This document shows positions 5,160 through 8,921 of a stretch of DNA of 8,921 nucleotides, one piece after another. The DNA is from an uncultured Ruminococcus sp. GTDB lineage: Bacteria > Bacillota > Clostridia > Oscillospirales > Ruminococcaceae. Position 1 is the stretch's first letter, and each line of letters opens with the position of its first letter. The position numbers and the translations under genes are program-made. The stretch is from positions 1-8,921 of the forward strand of contig CAMNFW010000073.1 in assembly GCA_946537565.1 (NCBI GenBank), read 5' to 3'. The notes beneath the pieces were generated by a model. The model was not told the origin of the DNA, made no database searches, and saw only the letters and a list, made by a program, of their open reading frames with translations.

Positions 5160-7897
5160 GCGTTATTCTCATGGGGGATACGCTTATTATTAACCAGAGA
5201 ATTAATAGTTGAGTTCTGGATAATGAGTTCACCCGAACCGGCAGTGATATCCACTGGGTCGCCGCAGAGCATTTTCATATTCACAGCGGAGTCAATGATA
5301 GAGACATTTCCGCTGCCGGTGGAATCTCCGATACCGACAGCAAGATCGCCCTCGGAATCGAAAACAATCTCGGCGTTGGATATTTTAGTGTTAACGCTTC
5401 CGCCGATAGCGCCGATGCCGGAGTGTTTAGCGGAGCGCATCTTCATGTTTATCCTGCCGTTTTCGATAATGATACTTCCTTCGCCATCTTCAAGGACACC
5501 TATTCCCACAGCCTGGGCGCCGGTGCAGGACATAGTGATATCAGCCTCAGTATTGACAGAAGCAATACCGTGGCAGCTGCCGATACCTGTGACTTTTATG
5601 CCGGAAACGGTCATATCGAGGCTGCAATTATCGGATATAGAAATATCAGCGTCACCGTTATAGCTTCCGATAGCGATGCCGTTGTGGGTGTGCATATAGA
5701 TTTTAAGCTTACCGCTTTTGAGGTTTATTTCGGAATCGTCCTCATTATAGCCGCCGCCGATGCAGACGGTCTCCATGCTGTTGCAGATTATTTCGAGAGT
5801 GCCAGTCATATCAATGGTGATATCGCCGTAGCAGTGGTCATAGTCATTGCCGATGCCGATACATTCCGAAGCATAGCAGTCGATAGTCAGCGTACCTTTT
5901 CCGCAAAGCTCAAACTGTGAACCCATAGGCACATAGATGCCGGAGTAACCCAGCTTGTTATTTTTTGAGACATTCATGACCAGTCTTGCGTATTCACCAA
6001 CGGTAATAACAGGCTTGCTGTTGCCGCTGACGATATTCACGTTCCGCAGAGTAAGTTCGCAGCTGTGATTATCCATAACAGCGATATTCATTTTGACCTG
6101 TTTATCCGGATCACCGAAGATAGTGAGCTTGCTCTGATAGATATGTATATCAGTATATTTTTCAAGAGCCAGCTTAAGGAGATCAAGTTCTGTGTCATTT
6201 CTTGCGGAGTATATTTTTTTGGCACCGTTAGGACGGGTCTCAAGGTTAGTCTTGATGATCTCATCATTAACGTCCTTAGCAATGCTGTCGAGGAAGAGGG
6301 GCTTAGGCTTTGAGGTATAATAACCCTGTATAAGGTCAACGCCCAGTCTGATGACAGTTTTCATTTCCTGTGCAGTTTCAACGCCCTCAGCCAGGGACTG
6401 GATCTGATTATCCCGGCAGAATTCTATGATCTGGGTAACCAGCTGCTGTTTTTTGAGATCGTTCTGGATATCACTGATAAGTGAGCGGTCGATCTTAACG
6501 TAGTCTGGTGAATAGTTGAGGAGATTAGAAGGATTGGAGTATCCGGTGCCGTAATCGTCGATAGCAAGCTGACAGTGAGAGAAGCCGAGACGTTTCCTGA
6601 TAAGCTCGATGCCGGCTGGAGTAGCGTCATTGTCCTCTACAATTTCGATTACGATTTTTTCCAGCAGCTCGCCGAATGTGAGGTAAAGCTCATTGAAATC
6701 CTCATCAGTCAGCAGATAATCCGACATAGAGTTGATGAAGAGTTTTTTATTGCTGAAGACCTGCTGATTTTCGCTGAGCATCTTCATAGTGTTGAAGAAG
6801 GTCAGCTTTTCGATAGCATAAAGGCTGTTCTGAGCGCCGGCGATCTGGAGTATTTGCTTTGGCTCCATTCTGATATCTCCGGTAGTTCTCATGAGGGCTT
6901 CATAAGCGACGATATTGCCGGTAGTAGTCTCAACGATAGGCTGGAGATAGTAAGTCAGGAGATTTTCCTGAACGATTCGTGAAAACAGCTGAGCGTTTTT
7001 ATAGGAATCCTTTTCACGGATATAGTTTTCTTCCGAGAACCAGTTGATGACATGACGGCGGTCAGTGCGTGCCTCATATAGTGCGAACTCAGAGTAATTG
7101 ACCAGCATATTGAAATCAGAGGCTTCATCAGGATAAGAGGAGCAGCCGATAGAAAGGCTGAGCTTGCTCTTGTCTGAAATATCAATTATCTCGCCGAAAT
7201 CGTCGGTGAGGACACAATTCTGAACAGCTTCGTCCATACTGTTAAGGATAGTATAGATATGTTTCTTATCGCAGTTGCGGAAGAAGGCAAAAACCTCATA
7301 GTTGGATTTAGCACCCATAATGACGTTTTCGCTGACGAAGCTTTTCAGAACCTCAGCAACGGAGGTGATGCAGCTGTTGGTGCTGTCAACTGTCAGGAAA
7401 GAGCCCAGCTTTTCGATTCCGTTGATATAGAGAGTAGCGAGACAGCAGCTCTGGGTTTCGGGGAGGAGTTTTTTGATATTCTGAGAGAAGGACGGGTAAG
7501 AGGGCAGACGGGTAATGGGATCATACTCAACAAAGCTGCTGCTTTTGCCGAAGCTGGTCATTTGTCTTGTAAAGTCCTGAACGAATCCCAGCCATTCATC
7601 GCTGCTCTCATATATATTCATTTTAATGTATTTGTTGGTGTTGTCGTTATAGAATTTGTAGATATGCTTCTGACCTTCTACGGGAGATTTAGAAATTTTT
7701 TCGAGAAGGTTGAAGAATTCAAACTCATTGAGCCGTTCACTTGGGCAGCCCAGCATACGGCAGGCAGTGCTGTCGAGGTAGGCAGCCTTTTCTTTGGCAA
7801 TGTAAGTGAAGGCACCGATGTTTCCGACGAACTGCTGGAACACCTGCCAGTCGTGACTTAGCTCAGGAGGTTTTTTAGATAAATTGAAAATGCTCAT
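5156..7897 (-). CDS. c-di-GMP phosphodiesterase: PAS-like, degenerate GGDEF, EAL, plus C-terminal beta-helix repeat domain
   Basis: A 913-residue protein with no signal peptide or membrane helix, so probably cytoplasmic. Residues about 15-112 look PAS-like (weak). Residues about 122-290 are a GGDEF domain (DPITRLP at 126-132), but the active site reads SNYEV (198-202) with no RxxD inhibitory site, so cyclase activity is unlikely. Residues about 300-545 are an EAL domain with the expected metal and catalytic residues: E333 (EALMR), N389, E418, D447-D448, K468, E504/E507 and Q524. This predicts hydrolysis of c-di-GMP to pGpG. The usual ElTE motif reads EIVE. Residues about 570-905 are GIG-containing repeats resembling a right-handed beta-helix, normally found on extracellular proteins; their role here is unknown. 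The start ATG has CAGGAG five bases upstream and a strong promoter. It stands between rpoD and ychF. Confidence 0.9.
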   Translation of the reverse strand: MSIFNLSKKPPELSHDWQVFQQFVGNIGAFTYIAKEKAAYLDSTACRMLGCPSERLNEFEFFNLLEKISKSPVEGQKHIYKFYNDNTNKYIKMNIYESSDEWLGFVQDFTRQMTSFGKSSSFVEYDPITRLPSYPSFSQNIKKLLPETQSCCLATLYINGIEKLGSFLTVDSTNSCITSVAEVLKSFVSENVIMGAKSNYEVFAFFRNCDKKHIYTILNSMDEAVQNCVLTDDFGEIIDISDKSKLSLSIGCSSYPDEASDFNMLVNYSEFALYEARTDRRHVINWFSEENYIREKDSYKNAQLFSRIVQENLLTYYLQPIVETTTGNIVAYEALMRTTGDIRMEPKQILQIAGAQNSLYAIEKLTFFNTMKMLSENQQVFSNKKLFINSMSDYLLTDEDFNELYLTFGELLEKIVIEIVEDNDATPAGIELIRKRLGFSHCQLAIDDYGTGYSNPSNLLNYSPDYVKIDRSLISDIQNDLKKQQLVTQIIEFCRDNQIQSLAEGVETAQEMKTVIRLGVDLIQGYYTSKPKPLFLDSIAKDVNDEIIKTNLETRPNGAKKIYSARNDTELDLLKLALEKYTDIHIYQSKLTIFGDPDKQVKMNIAVMDNHSCELTLRNVNIVSGNSKPVITVGEYARLVMNVSKNNKLGYSGIYVPMGSQFELCGKGTLTIDCYASECIGIGNDYDHCYGDITIDMTGTLEIICNSMETVCIGGGYNEDDSEINLKSGKLKIYMHTHNGIAIGSYNGDADISISDNCSLDMTVSGIKVTGIGSCHGIASVNTEADITMSCTGAQAVGIGVLEDGEGSIIIENGRINMKMRSAKHSGIGAIGGSVNTKISNAEIVFDSEGDLAVGIGDSTGSGNVSIIDSAVNMKMLCGDPVDITAGSGELIIQNSTINSLVNNKRIPHENNA
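5198..5863 (-). repeat. Protein-level GIG repeats (predicted beta-helix coils) at the C-terminus of the EAL protein
   Basis: About eight units of 27-33 residues each start with a GIG-like turn: CIGIG (679), CIGGG (712), IAIGS (741), TGIGS (770), VGIGV (797), SGIGA (826), VGIGD (854) and a decayed ITAGSG (884). After each turn comes a Gly/Asp-rich loop and two short beta-type stretches with alternating Ile/Met/Val. Period and pattern fit one helical coil per repeat. The DNA of the units has diverged, so this is an old protein repeat, not a recent tandem duplication. It holds many cysteines, as tolerated in a reducing cytosol. Confidence 0.75.
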
Positions 7898-7993
7898 AAC
7901 AGCTCCTGTTTCGCAGACTGTTGAAAGAGAGGGTGTGAGCGGTCTGCGGCTGCGATCATGGTATGCAGCTTACCATATTATGTACATTATATC
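7898..7993 (-). promoter_or_regulatory. Structured 5' leader of the EAL gene
   Basis: From the predicted start near 7993 the leader carries three inverted repeats. The first is ATGGTA/TACCAT (7976-7958), whose loop contains GCTGC. The second is CGCAGAC/GTCTGCG (7948-7942 with 7918-7912, 23-base loop). The third is AACAG-GAG-CTGTT (7910-7898), which encloses the ribosome site. The first loop can also pair with GCAGC at 7953-7949, giving an H-type pseudoknot directly beside the second hairpin. The first repeat is also a 19-base near-palindrome, so it could instead be a protein operator. I match it to no known riboswitch class, including c-di-GMP classes I and II. Confidence 0.45.
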
Positions 7994-7999
7994 ATTTTA

Positions 8000-8028
8000 A
8001 TTATACAACATTGTTCGGATAAAGTCAA
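8000..8028 (-). promoter_or_regulatory. Sigma-A promoter of the EAL gene
   Basis: TTGACT (8028-8023), a 17-base spacer, then a perfect TATAAT (8005-8000) on the minus strand. Spacing is optimal and only one base departs from consensus, which predicts strong housekeeping transcription starting near 7993, about 95 bases before the ATG. Confidence 0.9.
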
Positions 8029-8063
8029 CAATTTTTTGGTTAAAGCACACTTAAAAATTGTTG
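8026..8063. repeat. Inverted repeat overlapping the -35 box, operator candidate
   Basis: Perfect 11-base arms CAACAATTTTT (8026-8036) and AAAAATTGTTG (8053-8063) with a 16-base spacer. One arm shares three bases with the -35 box of the EAL promoter, so a bound protein could block or aid RNA polymerase. The arms are AT-rich and lie beyond the rpoD U-tract, so a chance or residual hairpin role remains possible. Confidence 0.45.
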
Positions 8064-8064
8064 C

Positions 8065-8099
8065 AAAAAAAGAACGCTGACAGCGAACTATCAGCGCTC
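8065..8099 (-). terminator. Intrinsic terminator of the rpoD transcript
   Basis: A 12-base-pair stem (8099-8088 with 8083-8072, two G-U pairs) closed by a UUCG tetraloop is followed directly by seven U residues (8071-8065). This strong rho-independent terminator separates the sigma factor gene from the EAL promoter. Confidence 0.93.
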
Positions 8100-8108
8100 T
8101 CATATCGG

Positions 8109-8136
8109 ATGCAGCAGCTGACTGGAGCAGCTGCAT
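8109..8136. repeat. Imperfect hairpin in the rpoD 3' untranslated region
   Basis: Arms ATGCAGCAGC (8109-8118) and GCAGCTGCAT (8127-8136) pair over ten positions with one T-T mismatch and an eight-base loop. No U-tract follows on the minus strand, so it is not a terminator itself. It may protect the transcript end from 3' exonucleases. The remaining bases between here and the rpoD stop (8137-8216) show nothing I recognise. Confidence 0.5.
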
Positions 8137-8216
8137 TAAATAAAAGGCATATGTAGCGGTTTCAACACAAAGATCCTGCTAAGGAAATGTGCTGTAGGCG
8201 TTGCTGCGGCAAAAAA

Positions 8217-8921
8217 TCAATCGAGAAAATCCTTGACTCTTTTGCTGCGGCTGGGGTGGCGGAGCTTACGCAGAGCCTTAGCTTCGATCTGTCTGATACG
8301 TTCACGGGTAACGTCAAAGCGCTGACCAACCTCTTCGAGGGTACGGGCTTTGCCGTCTTCGAGACCGAAACGCAGCTTAAGGACTTTTGCTTCACGGTCG
8401 GTGAGGGTAGCAAGAACCTCATTGAGCTGTTCTTTAAGAAGGGTATGAGAAGCAGCCTCTGCCGGAGCAGGAGCATCATCATCAGGAATAAAATCACCCA
8501 GGTGGCTGTCCTCTTCCTCACCGATAGGAGTTTCAAGAGACACAGGATCCTGAGCAACACGCATGATCTCACGAACCTTATCTACGGGCATATTCAGTTT
8601 ATCAGCGATCTCCTCAGGACTTGGGTCGTGACCGTTTTCATGTAGAAGCTGGCTGGACACTTTCTTTACCTTTGTGATAGTTTCAACCATATGAACGGGA
8701 ATTCTTATAGTTCTTGCCTGGTCAGCGATCGCACGGGTAATAGCCTGGCGTATCCACCATGTTGCATAGGTTGAGAACTTGAAGCCTTTTGTGTAGTCGA
8801 ATTTTTCAACAGCCTTGATAAGACCGAGGTTGCCTTCCTGAATAAGATCAAGGAACTGCATACCTCTTCCCACATATTTCTTTGCGATACTTACAACAAG
8901 ACGCAGATTGGCTTCAGACAG
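8217..8921 (-). CDS. rpoD: RNA polymerase primary sigma factor RpoD/SigA, N-terminus cut off
   Basis: The C-terminal 234 residues of the housekeeping sigma factor, which directs RNA polymerase to -10/-35 promoters. The frame is open to the right edge, starting within region 2.1 at [16 protein letters not shown]; the GTG at 8873 is an internal valine (KKYVGRGM), not a start. Region 2.3-2.4, which melts and reads the -10 box, is canonical ([20 protein letters not shown], window residues 45-64). Region 3 follows ([10 protein letters not shown]), then region 4 with [15 protein letters not shown] and the -35-reading helix-turn-helix [20 protein letters not shown] (194-213), ending KRVKDFLD. All of this matches primary, not alternative, sigma factors. 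The promoter lies outside the window. A UUCG terminator follows 118 bases after the stop. Confidence 0.97.
   Translation of the reverse strand: MSEANLRLVVSIAKKYVGRGMQFLDLIQEGNLGLIKAVEKFDYTKGFKFSTYATWWIRQAITRAIADQARTIRIPVHMVETITKVKKVSSQLLHENGHDPSPEEIADKLNMPVDKVREIMRVAQDPVSLETPIGEEEDSHLGDFIPDDDAPAPAEAASHTLLKEQLNEVLATLTDREAKVLKLRFGLEDGKARTLEEVGQRFDVTRERIRQIEAKALRKLRHPSRSKRVKDFLD

Noticed and set aside
5223..5920. Two overlapping plus-strand open frames (146 and 165 codons) opposite the beta-helix repeats
   Set aside because: The repetitive Ile/Gly/Asp codons of the beta-helix leave antisense frames open, giving Ala/Ile/Ser-rich nonsense. They are shadow frames.
7259..7861. A 200-codon plus-strand open frame opposite the PAS/GGDEF part of the EAL gene
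   Set aside because: It lies wholly antisense to a clearly coding gene, its protein resembles no family I know, and I saw no convincing ribosome site. It is best explained as a shadow of the codon use on the other strand.
7898..8000. A c-di-GMP (GEMM) riboswitch before the EAL gene
   Set aside because: The conserved core segments of class I and class II c-di-GMP aptamers are absent, although the leader is structured.
7992..8136. A 47-codon minus-strand frame starting at the ATG at 8136
   Set aside because: It runs through the rpoD terminator and the EAL promoter, has no ribosome site and has no recognisable product.
8217..8873. A sigma-factor gene starting at the GTG at 8873
   Set aside because: The frame continues in the same reading to the window edge with conserved sigma region 2.1 residues, so the GTG is an internal valine.
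1..8921. CRISPR arrays, tRNA or rRNA genes, insertion sequences, phage genes
   Set aside because: No regularly spaced direct repeats, cloverleaf or rRNA signatures, transposase, integrase or terminal repeats were seen.

Overview
The window is a low-to-mid GC, all-minus-strand stretch. It most resembles a Clostridia/Oscillospiraceae (Ruminococcus-like) gut or rumen Firmicute. The reasons are the SigA-type primary sigma factor, a textbook sigma-A promoter, strong AGGAG ribosome sites, U-tract terminators, and a CUT1 sugar-uptake operon without its own ATPase. The species cannot be fixed from the sequence alone. Every convincing gene is on the minus strand, so transcription runs from high to low coordinates.

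Right edge (8921 to 8065): the C-terminal 234 residues of the primary sigma factor RpoD/SigA (regions 2 to 4), followed by an extra imperfect hairpin and a strong UUCG-loop intrinsic terminator.

Centre right (8063 to 5156): a near-consensus promoter (TTGACT-N17-TATAAT), a leader of about 95 nt rich in inverted repeats with a possible H-type pseudoknot, and a 913-residue c-di-GMP signalling protein. That protein has a PAS-like N-terminus, a degenerate GGDEF domain (SNYEV), an EAL phosphodiesterase domain with its catalytic residues intact, and a C-terminal domain of about 335 residues made of 28-33-residue 'GIG' repeats predicted to form a beta-helix. It has no signal peptide or membrane segment. 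This fusion is the most unusual item in the window.

Centre (5155 to 3882): the conserved ATPase gene ychF. Its likely promoter overlaps the stop codon of the EAL gene, no terminator separates the two, and it ends in a nested intrinsic terminator.

Left (3881 to 1): a tightly coupled operon encoding a sugar-binding lipoprotein, two MalF/MalG-type permeases and a cytosolic GH105 unsaturated (rhamno)galacturonyl hydrolase, which is cut by the window edge. All three junctions are 4-base ATGA overlaps. The order matches yesO-yesP-yesQ-yesR of Bacillus subtilis. The likely job is import of lyase-generated pectin (rhamnogalacturonan) oligosaccharides and removal of their unsaturated uronic acid end in the cytosol. 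The ATPase is presumably a shared MsmX-type protein encoded elsewhere.
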